From Acanthornis magna (taxonomy: Eukaryota; Chordata; Aves; Passeriformes; Acanthizidae): a DNA stretch of 64,000 nucleotides. Below are positions 39,301-52,600 of this stretch, one piece after another; within the stretch, counting starts at the first letter, position 1, and every line of letters starts with the position of its first letter. The stretch is from positions 16,115,501 through 16,179,500 of the forward strand of contig JAWUZG010000036.1 of the NCBI GenBank assembly GCA_036785705.1. The letters run 5' to 3'. The notes under the pieces are model-generated. The model ran no database searches and had not been told where the DNA came from. It saw nothing but the letters and a program-made list of their open reading frames with translations. A program made the position numbers and the translations under genes.

Positions 39301-41773
39301 TATCTTGTACTTCAAAACTACTATGTAAATTACGACATGAATGATGTAAAAGGTCTTTAGCAGTTCAGTTAGCTGTCAGACAATTTGCTCCTACAATGCA
39401 CTAGGCCTGCTTGTATATGCTCCTCACCATTTGCTATGTTGGAGCATTTCCTGGAGGTGAATATCTGAGATAATTTCTTCACTGGATATTGTGCATGTTG
39501 AGGGCAAGAAGTGAGATCTGCATTTGGTAGATCTGAACTTGCTGATTTCCATCTACACATGCACACTTAGAAATGTAAAGGTAGTGGTTAAAAGCTAAAC
39601 TGTTCCACTCAAGCACATTAGATTGGTATAAATCAAGTGGTCTCTACTTTGCTTTTTGTCCCCTGTGGGGTTGCATTTGTTGGATGCAGCATGTTTGAAC
39701 ACTCTGGTTCTGTAGCCTCCTGCTCACCATCTGGGAAGGAAGGAAGGAAGAGTAGTGCAACCTGAGATCTGTAGTCTGAGAGGGAATGCACCTTGGTGCT
39801 GCTTTTTGATGGGATAGAATTACCACGACAACCATGCAGGAGACATGGCTGCACCAGGTTTGTATGTCTTGTTTACAGATATAACAGTGGAATTTATTTG
39901 TTGGGGTTTGGAGAGAAAACTTTAGTGCTATCACCTATTTCTTCCAAAATCTCTTCATCCTGCTTGGATAAGATTGGTAGATAAGCATGGATAAACATGG
40001 AGGACTGTTCTTGGCAAAGAAACTTTTGAATGGTACACTGCAAATCCACATTTCAAAGCATGTTATGGCTCCTCCAGCAGTCTCTCTCAAAGAGAAGGCT
40101 CTTAATTTGTGAGGTTACCCTTTCATTTCCAAGTCCTCTTCCTCAGCTCTTTTTTGCTGGAGGTAGATGAAAGTGCTTAAATTAGGGAATTAATGAAAGA
40201 AACCACTTATTGTGCATCATAGATAAGACTTCACGGCTGCATCTTGTTGCATTATCTTTCTATCCAGGAACATTCCAGAAATAAGCCGTTAAGAGGAAAA
40301 AATTTCAGTCCTTTTCCTATTTGCATATGGTGTTCAACCCTGTGATCACACATTCCAGACCTCTAGTGCTATTTTTTCATGCAGATTTCATTGCAATTTT
40401 TCATGTGTTGCACTTCGATGGAGACAGGAAGGTGTCTGTTGTGTTTATGACCTTACCCTCGAATTGTCTCCTTGCCAAGACACAGCTGCTTGGCAGAGGT
40501 GAGGAGCGAGAGAGACCATGGCAAAACCCTCTATGATTTCCTGCTTTGCTCCTTGTTGTCTGGCACATGCTTGAGAGGCATCTGCCCTGGTGTGGTCTGC
40601 AAAGAGCAGTTAGGTGCAAGGACACCATGGGATGCAGTGAGGTGTGATCTGTTCCCTTCGCCTTCTGATCTCTGCTGGTACATGGGTCCTCTGTGAAGTG
40701 TTGATGCCCTATGAGAGCTTCTCTAAAAAAGGGTGCTCTTGGCCTACCAGGCTTTGTGACTTGTACTGTAATATGATCTTTCATTTTTTGTTCAATAGTC
40801 ATTGCACTGCTTGAATTATAGCCATTCCCTTGAGAGAAATGTCAGAAAATGCCATCCTTTGACATTTTGAAGCAAGTTATTTTGGATACTTCAGAGTAAA
40901 ATCTGTACAGATGCTTGAGTACAATTTAGAATATATTCTGGCCAGTCCAAATCTACTCCATTGTTCTGAAGACAGAATAGTGTAGCTAGTCAGTAGCCTA
41001 GATAAGCAATTTTCTTCAGAAGGAAAAGGTTTAGGGAGGCCTTTTGCTCCAGTGCAAGCTAGTTCTGAGCATAAAAATGTTTCTAGTCATCCTTGTAATC
41101 TGACCTGGCCAATAGATAGAATTTTAAGGAACACATATTCTAAACAGCAGGTAACAAAAATTTCTTCTGAAATAACAGAAAATAAAGGACCTCTGTTCAT
41201 CGAGTGAGGGGTCCTCAAGGGCGCAGAGTGATGAATGTTTGAATTCTCTTTGCTGTATTTATAATACATTACTGATGATTGAAAGATTAGCATACATTCC
41301 CCACGACTTGCATGTTTTTCTGACTTCCTCTTGGATCAAACTTAGTGCAGTCAACTCTAAAAACTTTCTGATAGCCTGCATAACCTGCAGGCTCCTACAT
41401 GAAATGAGAGATTGTCATAATCCCATTATTACCAGGACAGCTTTTGGGGATAATATTAAATCACTGGTTGAACAATGCAGAGCAACTAGTATAAAATCTT
41501 GCTTCATAGCAAATTGAAAGTGTCTTCTATTTTTAATACTAAAACTTTCACTGAAAAAGCTAGTGGGCTGTTGGTGCCTTCCAGAGTGATTTAAGATGTA
41601 GGACTTTGAATTGCAGATACAGTTTAGTAAAAAAGGGGAAGACAGTTACCAACTGTTATGCTTTTTCTCCAGATGTTTCCTCTAAGACAAATATGTAGGG
41701 TTTTATTATGACACAGTAAGAACTTGCCAATAAGACGAGAATGGTTGTTTTGTTGGGGAGGTTTTGTGTGGGT

Positions 41774-41798
41774 TTTTTTCTTTTTTTTTTTTTTTTTG
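41774..41798. repeat. T-rich tract
   Basis: A run of thymines broken by a single cytosine near 41780, preceded by a G/T-rich stretch (about 41745-41773). It is simple sequence. Confidence 0.8.
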
Positions 41799-44700
41799 CT
41801 TCTCAATGTCTGTTTGAACTAAATAGCCAGTCAATCAAATACTGTGGTAAGTTGTCTAGTAGTTTGGATGGAACATGCCCATGCTTGTTAATGTGAGTTG
41901 CTCTCTTCTAAATAGAGTATTAAAATGCTTTATTCAAAATCCTTTTGGATGCAAATGAAAAATAAAATTATTTTAAAGTACTGATGTTCTTGGAAATATT
42001 ATACATGGTTATGTTTTTTTATTCTTTACTTGAAGGTCTTGTTCATACAAGAAGCTGTAGGTTACTATTCTACTTTCCCTTAAATTGGTGGCAAAATCCA
42101 CCTCGACTTCAGAAGGAACAGGATCAGACCTATAGTCAAGGTTTAGTAGCATTGGGACAAATCCCATACTTCTTACTCTCGCTACTGGCAAAATTCCCAG
42201 TGTCTTTAGGCTTTGGAGCACAAATCTTAGCTCTTTTTGGAAGAGATTCCAATATACTAGATTGCATAGAATCTGAATGTGCATGAAATACTACACCGCA
42301 AATGCTGATGTAAAGAACAGAGACTGACTGTGCTTTCACAAATTTTGAATACACATAAGGGAAACACTGTAGTGAGCCCCTCTTCTGAGGTCCTGGGCTA
42401 ATGCAGGGCATGTAATTTTACCCTGTAATTCCTGTTTTGAGCTCGTAACTTCTAGATAAATTTAAAGCCTGTTACTAATTAGTCCAAACTGCTTCCTTTT
42501 GTACATATTTGGTGTACTTAACTTCTTATACCCTTAATGTCCATTACATGGTAAGAATTTTGAATTTAGTAGTAAAATGTTTTCATTTGGGAAACTACAT
42601 ATATCTAATTGCATCTGATGATGACAGGATAGAGTTTATTTTCACGAGGTTATTTTCTTCCAGTATATTCAGAACTCTTCACTGATACGTATTAAAAATT
42701 TCCTCTAGGCTGCTAGATACTTAGGCTGGGCTGATTTTTTTCCTTAGGGCTGCATGTTCGGGTAACTAACGTGACAGTAATGGGCGTTTCTTATAATTGA
42801 GGAAGTGATATGGTGACAGTTTTATTTGTATATTCCATTATTGCAACAAATTATTATATTTAGAATAAATACAGAGTATTATCACCTTGATGCATGTGCT
42901 TATAGAGAACCAACTGCACATACAGTAGGAGAACATTGTTAAGGTTTTAAAACTGCACCTAGAATTTGTCTTTGTACATATAAGTACAACTTCTTTTATT
43001 GTATGCCATCTGATACATTTTTTTAGTGACACAGTTGTCTGGCCCTTTTTTCCACTTATTCTTGCTTTGGGTTTTTTGAGGGTTTTTTCCTTCACTGAAT
43101 TAAAATTGCTTCATTCAGGTTGTTCAGTTTGTGGTCTTAAGACACCTGTTTTTCACAACCTTCAGCCTTCTCTCTGGAAAGCAGTTTTTTCATTGATACT
43201 TCTGCTCTTTCCAATAATACAACTAATAAGTGTTTCATAGAACTTCATAATCACAAATATTAAGTCATCTTTAGGACACTGTAGTGAGCAAAGGTCCTGT
43301 CATGATTCCTGTAAGGCATGAGGTAAACCCAACAGACAATTTAAAAAAACCCAACCAAACAAAAAAAGCCATAACAAACCTACTGCTTTAAGATAGTTTA
43401 AGGTTAATCTCTTTGTCATATGAGATTTCATGTGGGTTTCACTTCAAAAAGCTGAATTTGGGAGTAATTTTTAACAATCTCTTAATATATGAGAACTCTA
43501 GAACTTACATTTCACTGAGATAACTGAAACCAGGAACCAGAACCGTTAGGTTTGACTCTGTAATATTTGTCCTAAGGAGTTAGTACCGTTTTCTCACTCC
43601 GTGGATGGCTTCAGTTACTGTGTACTGGATGTCTAAAAAAATTCCTTGCAGAACAAATCTTCCTGACATACCTCTTCCTGCACCAGTTGGAATCCAAATG
43701 TAAGCATCAAAATAATTACTATAAAATGAATGCACAAATTCAACAAATATGGTAACATAATTTAATGTTAGCTCACTTGCTTCATGATTCTGCAAATCCA
43801 GAGTTTCAAGTTCTCAGTACTTTATTGTGCATGTAAAGCATGTCTCGCAATAGAACGTTTCAATGACACCTGTTTTAAGCACCTCTTGCTTTAGGTTTTT
43901 ATGGTGCATCTCTATCAGTTTTGAGGGCTGTTTTGCTGTATTGTAGTTGTGATTCACAATGCAGGAATTTTTGCAAATGATAACATTACATGGTAAATTA
44001 CCATTCTTGAAACTTGATTTTAGTTTTTCTTGTACTAATCAATAACTTGTTTCCTTGAAAGACTCTTTTGCTCCAATCTTTATTTTGCCATGTAGTAAAG
44101 GTCAACCTTACTTAATCAAGAGGTATGGCAGTGCACTTTCATCCTAGTATGACAAAGTTCAAAGATTTTCCTGGATTACTTTGTTGGTAGCATCATACAT
44201 TAGATTCCTCTTTCAGGAAACACTAGTTTAGAAAGTGGAAGTCAAGACATCAGTGTGGATGACAGATGAGTAATGGGGGAGGTATGAAAAATACTCTTGA
44301 CACCTGGAATGGTTATTCATTAACTTTCCAGACACACTAGAAATGTGGAAAAAGTGCTCTGCCATGGTGGAATCTGTGCTGTTTTACACCAGACCTCTCT
44401 GCCAAACTGGAGAAATGGAAGGATATGCTTATTCCGTATGAAGTTTTCTGCACAACCTTTATGTTTTAAAATTTTTAATTTTTCGTATCTTTAGATGCTA
44501 ATACAGAAATTGCAGGGTCATTGGGTTTGAATGTACAAACAAGACACAGAACTCTGGAGAACCATGGCATTTGGTCTTTGAAAACTAGACATGAGTGCAT
44601 GCTCCTATGAAAACCCCGAATTGCAAAAATCATTTGTAGTGGGCTAGAGAGGTATTTGACAGATTATGTGCAAGTACATACATGTGTGTTTCATTATTTG

Positions 44701-46195
44701 ATTGCCTTAGGAGACTGGTGTTTAAGTTGGCAGATCTACTTACTAAAAACAAAGCTCTTTGGCTGGCAGGATTACAGAATGCCTGAAGGAGACAGTCCAA
44801 ATGCTGAGAGCAAAAGAGAGGGAACGTATAATGTGGAGATAGCATGGGGAAGCTATAAAGCCAGCAGGAAAAAGTAGACTTGAATATGGTTCCAGTTTGT
44901 TCTGTTGGGCTCAAGTTGATAGCTATGCAGAAGTAAAAGCGTGAAGTTCTCTTATTTCAATATAAAGTTAATGTTCGTAAAATACTGTGTTTTCTATCAT
45001 GCTAAGTATTATTTGGTTACCTGTTTGCAGCTTGTCAGAAATCTTTAATCCATGCTAATTTTCTGACTCAAATTAAAAATAAATTTAAAAAAATAAAAAA
45101 CCAACTTGTTTTGGAGGTTTACAGAGCACTCTCACACTGTTACGTAAGTGGACACTATAATAGGCTCTGAAACTTTGTCTTGATTAACATGATGGAAGAC
45201 CACACTACTGACTCCCAGTATGTGTTAAATTTCTGCATTTAATTTTGTGATATGTGATTTGTAGCTCTTCTGAGAAAAAAAAAGTAAAACCCCAACCCAG
45301 TCTTTATACATACAAGTTTAGAACGAAACTGTTCTGCAAAGTTTTGGAAGCAGCAGCCAAACAAGCTGAGTATGTGTATTTAGAGAAGTGTGCACCTGTG
45401 GCCTTGGACTTTCTTGATGGACTTGTCTTCCTTCTCAACCTCAGGCAACAGAGATTAGCATATTCACTTGGTCCTTTGCATTGTTCACTCCTAGCTGAAT
45501 GCCATTACAGAATAACGAACCACCTTGCTCTGTCTCCTGTGACTTCTCAATTTGAGAGCAAGGTTTTAAATGTGGGAAGCTGACTGGTGAAAAGCAGACG
45601 GATGTAGTGAAACAAGAAAAAGAGAAGCAGAAGGGCTGGCTCCCCTGAGAGATCAAGAAATATGCTATTAAAAAAAAACAAACCACCAAAACCCAAAAAT
45701 AAAAGGGAATTTCCCTTAAAATAAGGCCAAGGTTTAGATGATTTGTCATACTGATATTTCTAAATTATTTTAGAGGCTACTAGTGCCACATTTACTGTGA
45801 AAGACTAGAATCCTTTAGGAGATAGCAGGTCCGGTAAGAAACAGGTACCTGGTGGTAGCATAGCACAGCTTAGGTGAGTTACACCAGCTATCTGCTGCGT
45901 CTGCCATTTTTGAGGAGCTTTATCTTGTAAAAGCCTCAGTAAAGTTCTCTGAAGTTGCCACATCTGAGCTAATTAGTGTACGAGTTTTTCCAGCTTCATG
46001 CAGGCAGTTCATGTGAATTATGCTTAAAAACCAGGAGTCATATGCCTGTTAGAAAAATCAGGTGAGTTTAAAATTAATGTATTCCTCTTCCTCCCATTCT
46101 GAAAAGGGAACTGGGTTTTTTGGAAGGATTTTCCATCTAGGAGTCAAGTGAGATACACTTTGATATCCTTTTTCCTTTTGGCATAGCTGACGTTT

Positions 46196-46215
46196 AAATA
46201 AATAAATAAATAAAT
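46196..46215. repeat. (AAAT)5 microsatellite
   Basis: Five perfect tandem copies of AAAT in intron 2. Confidence 0.92.
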
Positions 46216-47499
46216 TTGGAAAGGTAAAATGAAATGAGGAAGATGTGTTCGCTTCTGCTATGGCCAAGTAAAGGTAATTGATTCTTTCTTCTGGCAAGAT
46301 GACCAAGGGATTCCTCTTGAGCACAATAACAAAAAAACCCATAAATGTAAAGCTTCCTTTCTTTCCTCTCTCTCTCACTCTCTTCCCCACAAGGCCCCCA
46401 CTACCCTGCACCTGGTAGGATACCAGTAAAACCACAATTGTATACCTGGCATTTTGACAGAATAGCAGCCAATGCTCAGTCTTTGCTGGCCAGTGTGGAA
46501 GAAGGCTTACTCCAGCCAGCCAGCAGCCTTTCAGCCTCACAAACCACTACCCATTTCTTAGTGAGTCATAGCTAGAAGGCCTTTTCACATGTTTGATCAC
46601 ATCTTATGCAAGTCGGGAATGTATTTTTACTCCTTTATTGCATCCTGTAATCAACATTCCAAGTCAACTGGATTGTTGTTTTAAGCTTGTACATACGTGG
46701 AAATTGAGATAGATGTACAGATTGATAATGCCACTGTATTTTCAGATATGGATGGGTTAGAAAACCAGCTAACTTTCTTGGCAGGAGCAGGATGGTGGAA
46801 GAACTGGTTTGGGTGTTTTGTGTGCGTGACCTCTAGAAGATCTGTACACTAGCAGCACTTAAATATTCAAGACATGAGTATTTCTTGGCATTCTCATGTA
46901 TATACTTGGTAGTCCTCTAACTTCCGAGACAGCACTGATCCTGTTACCCATGAATTTTCCAGAAGGAAGCTGGAGAATGTTTACAGCACATTGCACTGTG
47001 CTGGAGTAGGTCAGTTTAGGGCAGCTACTGGGTAGCAGAAGTAAGGAACGGAAGCAAGGGATCAGAGTGCTTCTTGCTCATCTTTTGGGTCTTTGTAGAA
47101 GACCTAAAAGGAGCTTCTGCCTCCCTCATTTATTCCATGAAGGAGCTGCTTTTATTTGATCCACCTAAACTAAACATGTTTTCAGTTTTTAACCAGATTT
47201 ATGTTCTTTCTAATTTTGCCTTTCTGCAGTTTACATTTTCCAAGGTCACTTACAAAATATTTCTTTCACTTATTTCATCTTATTCTGCTCAGTCTCACTC
47301 CTTTACAAAACACTACTGGTTTTCAAGAGAGACATTTTTCTTTGTTTTAGACCACAAGACACTCTAACATTGTAATGTTGCAAAAGGGTTTCCTACATTT
47401 GATCCTCTATAGAGGATTTGTCTCTTGCTTTTGGTCTCTTTGCAAATGAATGCTCCCAGTGCAGATTGAAATCCTATTCCCTACTTTCTTACCCTGACT

Positions 47500-47535
47500 T
47501 CAGTTCAGGGTAATCTTTCAGTTCAGGGTAATATT
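47500..47535. repeat. Two-copy 18-bp tandem duplication
   Basis: TCAGTTCAGGGTAAT occurs at 47500 and again at 47518, with a short variable tail in each copy, giving an 18-bp period. It is a small local duplication. Confidence 0.8.
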
Positions 47536-48750
47536 CAATCTTTGGCTTGCAGATGGTGATGTAAAAATAAAGCCAGTTTTTCATGAGCGTCATCTTTGCT
47601 GTTATTTTCAGTTTTCTTATACACTTCCTATGAACAGGTTTTGCACTATATTTCATAACGCAATGTGCTGGTCAGTACACAAATGAAGGTCTTTTGCCAG
47701 TTACAGTTAGTTAACCAATTGGAACCCTGATGGCTTGGAAAAGGTTCATGAAATTCATTCATCACCTTAAGAGCTAAGGTCTCAATTAAAGCTCCTTCAG
47801 CAGTGGAGTGTGAACAAACAATGATTTATGAAAGAGAGATCTTTAAGTCCGTGCATTAAATAGATGTGCTTCATACTGCATGACATCCTTTGTGTTTAGC
47901 ATATTGGTAGTGTGAAATATATTGCAATAAGAAAATAACACTGATATTGCTATGCAGCGAAATCTCAAAAGGAGTATGATATGGGTCAAAAACTCTTGTT
48001 ACATACAGACTTAGTTTTTTCTTCTTCATCTGAATGTAAAGAGGATGGTGGGATTAACTCTCTGTAGATTCAGTCCAGGATTTTCCTAATAATGTTGTTT
48101 CTGTATCTATGTCAGATCACCCCATGATTTAATGGCTGTAAGGATTAACCCAGTTTTACTTTCTTATAAGATTGCCTTTCAGCATTGCTGTGTTCTGTTG
48201 CTACAGCTACAGCTCTAAGCTTTTTCTTTTATGTCTTTTTAATTTTAAACAGGAGGAAGAATGTTTGATTTGAAACGCATTAGTTTTTTGAATAAAAGTC
48301 CTGGTGCTGGAGAGCTGTTACCATTGTTTGCATTTTTTTTCTGGGTGACTGCTATACACTCATTATTTTTAACTTTCTGTGTACTTACAAATGTTTCCCA
48401 TAATTCCCAAAAGATGAAGGAGCAGTGTTGACTTTTATCTGTCAGCAGCTTCTGCCAGTTCTTTTATGTAAATCTTCCAGATCTAAACAACTTGACTTCT
48501 CAAGCGTAGTAATACACATTATCTTTCTCTTGCAGTTGTGAAGAGCCTATTCTATTCCTCTAGATTTCTTGCCTGTGGATAGTTTGACAGGGTTTTGTTG
48601 GCATTCTTTCCCCATTAGTTTCTCCACAGGAAAAAGGTAGCAAAACAAAGCATTCTTTCAGAGCAAAACAACATACTGCCCTGAATTTTTATGTATTATG
48701 ATTATTGAATAAAAAGAGAATGCTTTAAATGTGCTTCTCAAGCAGATATA

Positions 48751-48770
48751 CCGTCACAAACCAGTGACGG
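48751..48770. repeat. 7-bp inverted repeat with two TGACG half-sites
   Basis: CCGTCAC (48751-48757) and GTGACGG (48764-48770) are perfect reverse complements, separated by AAACCA. Each arm contains a TGACG core, the half-site of CREB/ATF-type factors, and both CpGs are kept in AT-rich intron sequence. The pair is spaced, not a standard full CRE. Confidence 0.75.
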
Positions 48771-49645
48771 CCTTGCATAAGAAACGTTATGTTACTGGAA
48801 AAAAAGGAAACAGCAATAGGGAACAAGGATCCTTTAGACATGGGACAGGTCATTCTCAACAGTGTTCCAGCAACCCTGGTATCCCACAGTGAAGGTTCAT
48901 CCAAAGTCCTTGATTACAAAGAGCAGATGCTGCTGTAGTACCATTTCTTTGTGCTCCATTGATATGTGGAAAGGGAGTTGAGATTAGTAATCTTTGTAGG
49001 ATAGCACCAAACTACTCAGAAGAAAATACATGTCAGTATGTTTTAAGTAAAAATTGTTCCAGCACGTGAACTTGCTCTATCTGTGAAGTTTTATCTGATG
49101 GAAGTCATTGAAATCATCTCACAATGACTTTTCACTGGCTGGCCAGAACTAAAATTTTCAAGTGCCTCTTGAGATGGACCTCAGAATCCCTTCCCTTAAA
49201 AGACAGGCAACTGCCTCTCTCCTATGTGTCAAAGGTTTCCAGGAAAAACCAAATAGATATTTCCTCTCCCACTTGCTAAGAAGAACTCAAGAACAAGCTA
49301 TGGACCGAAGTACTTTTGTATGGGAAGCTGTGTTGAGATGAGATGATAGAAAATTCAGGTTTGAAGAAGAAAATAAACATGAGAATATAAGCCTACTGCA
49401 TGACCACATGTCCTTGTACAATCTGCATTATATTCCAGGTACTAAATTACTCAGTTCTTGAGCTGAGTTTAGTGCCTTGAGAGCTCTGGTCTTCGTGCAC
49501 TGAAATAAGTAATGTTATTTCATGGGAAAAAATGTGTGCCATTGTATGAAAGAGATGAAAACATAACCTGAAATTGCACATGCAGCCTTAGTCGTTTATG
49601 GTCTTAAGTTTTGAGTGCTTGACCTTGGTGGTGGTCTTGCTGCTC

Positions 49646-49671
49646 TTATAATGTTAATTATAACATTATAA
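49646..49671. repeat. 11-bp inverted repeat, 4-nt loop
   Basis: TTATAATGTTA (49646-49656) and TAACATTATAA (49661-49671) are perfect reverse complements, separated by ATTA. It is AT-rich and could form a hairpin. No function is known. Confidence 0.9.
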
Positions 49672-52600
49672 CAAAACTTGTTAATGTGTCTGTGTAGTAT
49701 GGCAGGCATCAGACAGAGGGAGCTTTGCTGCTGATTCCTTATAGAGTAACTGTAGCAAAAATACTGTGAAAATGTATTAACTTGCATCTAGTCACTTAGG
49801 AATAAATTACATTTTTACTAAAGTTTCACTGTTGCTTTATTAAAAAAAAAGTCTAGAGTGCCGAAGTTAATAGAAATCATAGCATAAATATCCTTGGGAA
49901 TGATGAGGTAGTTTGTGGGAAGGCAGCTGGCATCAGTTCTAAGGGAATGCTTAGTTAATCATAATACCAGTAAGGGAGGTTTTGTTTAGAGAACTATCAA
50001 GATTTTGTCTAATAAGGACTTCTATGTACCACTACTAAAATCTGGATGTTTAATGGCAATAATAACACTGAAGCACTGGGAATTTGATAAGTAACTCACA
50101 AGATGCAGCTGCCAATGGAATGTGCTGTTTGTCCTCACGCCAGCACTATCCACACTGCACTTGAACATTCAGTGTTATGTATTTCCCTTCTTGATAGCAT
50201 GTATGGTTTCATGTCAAACCACTGCCAGAAGCTGGAATTGTCAGTTAGTGTCTCCGAGGAAAACTGAGCCGGCTGAGTTACTCAAATTCTTGCAGATCTC
50301 AGCTCTTTTCTAGTCCTGGACTAGCAATCCTGAAGGGGGAGGAGGGAATAGAACAAGCCTCATGGTCCAGCTACTTGGCTGAGCCTATCTTGTTCCTTCC
50401 TTTCTGTCATCTCTGTCATCATCTCCTTGCATGTGAGGATGCAGTAACTTGGTACTTCCATCACAGTTTACCTCTCTTCTGCTAATATCTCTCTGACTGA
50501 AAACTTCTGGCAGGGAACATGCAGATGTCAACAAGACATGAAAAACAGGTGTTGGCTTATTAAAATATTTTTTTTCTCTGCCCTAGGAATCATGCTCTGA
50601 AATTCATGCTGGCTTGCTCTATTTAGAGACATTAACCTGTCCTTCCATTTAAAGTGATGCTTGTAGGGAATGTGAGAACACTACTACTGCTGTTCTTCTG
50701 CATGTCACACAGGGCTTGGGGTGATCCCTGAGAGTGAAGGGTAAGAAAGAATTACTTGCCAGTCTGCCACGCCTGAGAAAAGCATGAGAAGCCTCAAGCT
50801 GTGCCAATGCTCCAGACCACGTGAGGGTGGTGAGATACGCCTCTCCTGCAAGCCTGCAGTGTCAAAGCCCCAGTGCCAGCCTGCTTGGGTTTCAACTCCA
50901 GCGGTGTCTATCCTGTCCCCTGCTCTGTTCTCCTCAACTTATCAAGTGCCTTCTCTAGTTATAAGCAGAAAGACATCTTTCACCACATACTCGCTTATTT
51001 CTTATTTTACTCTTTATCTCACAGATCCTTGAAAGAAGAGTTGTATAAGCAGGTGGATTTCCCATCTCTCTTTTTGGGGGGGTGAGAGTATCTTCTGCAA
51101 AACCATTTTTGCATGATGTATGGCATTATAATGCAGTGTAATGAATGCCAGAATGTTGTACTTAGTTAATATTTTTTTCCTCAGAACAGTACTGCTCATG
51201 TGTTCTAATCATGTTAATAATAGTTGTAAATAGTTGCAGCCATTTCAAACCTTAAATTCAATTCTGTTTGGAAAAGGAGTATTGCAAAAGCTCACCCATA
51301 GAGGGAAGCAGAATACTGTCTTAACTACAGGCTGCTTTTAAAAAATTATCCATGCTTCAGATGAAGCCAACAAAGAACATCTGTTGTCTTAATTATAGCT
51401 TCTATTTCTAAGAAGTATGTTCTGTAGCAGATGAGAAAAGTGTCTGACAGCTCATAATTCATAAAGTTACTGAGGTTTAATCTGATAGAATATTATGTAC
51501 AGAATTCCTTCCCAGTACAGACGTTATCACTTGTCTTTCAACTGATGATAGAAATAGGGCTTTATGAAATATTAAATTAATAAGTGTGAAACATTATTAT
51601 CAGCCACTATTAAAAGTATTAAACTGTTATAAAGGAATATAGTACTCTATACTATGTTGCTTTGTGGTTTTGTTTTTCTGCTTATCTCTGCAAGTAAACT
51701 TCCCTCAAGCCAGACACAATCTCTTTTTTCTTTCTCTCCCTACTTTAATTTTGCTTTGTCTTAGAGGAATTCTTCATTGATTAATGCAGCAGCTCTAGGA
51801 CAAGTATTCATTTTTGTGACAGAGAAGGGTAAAAAGATCCTGTATTTCTTTCAGAGAATTGATACCTTACGAATAAGACGTTCTATATCAAATCAGAGCT
51901 TTTTTCTGCCTAGTTCTGCCATCTATTCTTTATGGATTATTTTCTTGTACTAATCTGTATTAACAAGGACTTGTTTCACCCCTTTTCACATAGTTGCCCC
52001 TTGTTCTTCTTAGCCCTGAGAGTGCAGCTGGCACAACTCCATAAACTGGGATGAAGAGAGGAATTAGTTCTTCTGGCCCCCAAAATTCCCTGCATAGTCC
52101 CCATGCACATAATACTTTATCAATCAGAGCATTGCTTGCATGTGTGCTGATAACACTGGGAGGTATCTAGGCAATTGGTCTCAGTTACAGCATTGATTTA
52201 TGTAGGTAACTATGTCTTTTTTACATGCTATGTATAGCTAGGATAAAATTAAGTAACATTCAGTTTTTATTCTGACCTTCTCAGCTTTAGTGGATTGAAC
52301 TGTAAATGTCCCAGTCTTAACTTACATGTGTTTGTCCTTCTGAAAAAATTACTACCTTATTCTGTTAAGTGCCACACATACTATAACAAGTTTTGTACAT
52401 TTTTCTATAAAAGTCAGTTTGAGATGCCCTTTTTCAAGTTTATAGGCTGTGTTGTTAGTACCTACCTTACACAGAGGAATCTGGAGATGCTGACTTTCTT
52501 TTGGGCGTAAACTCGGACTGACGAGCCAGAACTTCATGCTCATGAGAACTGATGTTGTCATCCTTGGGAATAAGCCCCTCAGATAATTTGTTGTCACTCA

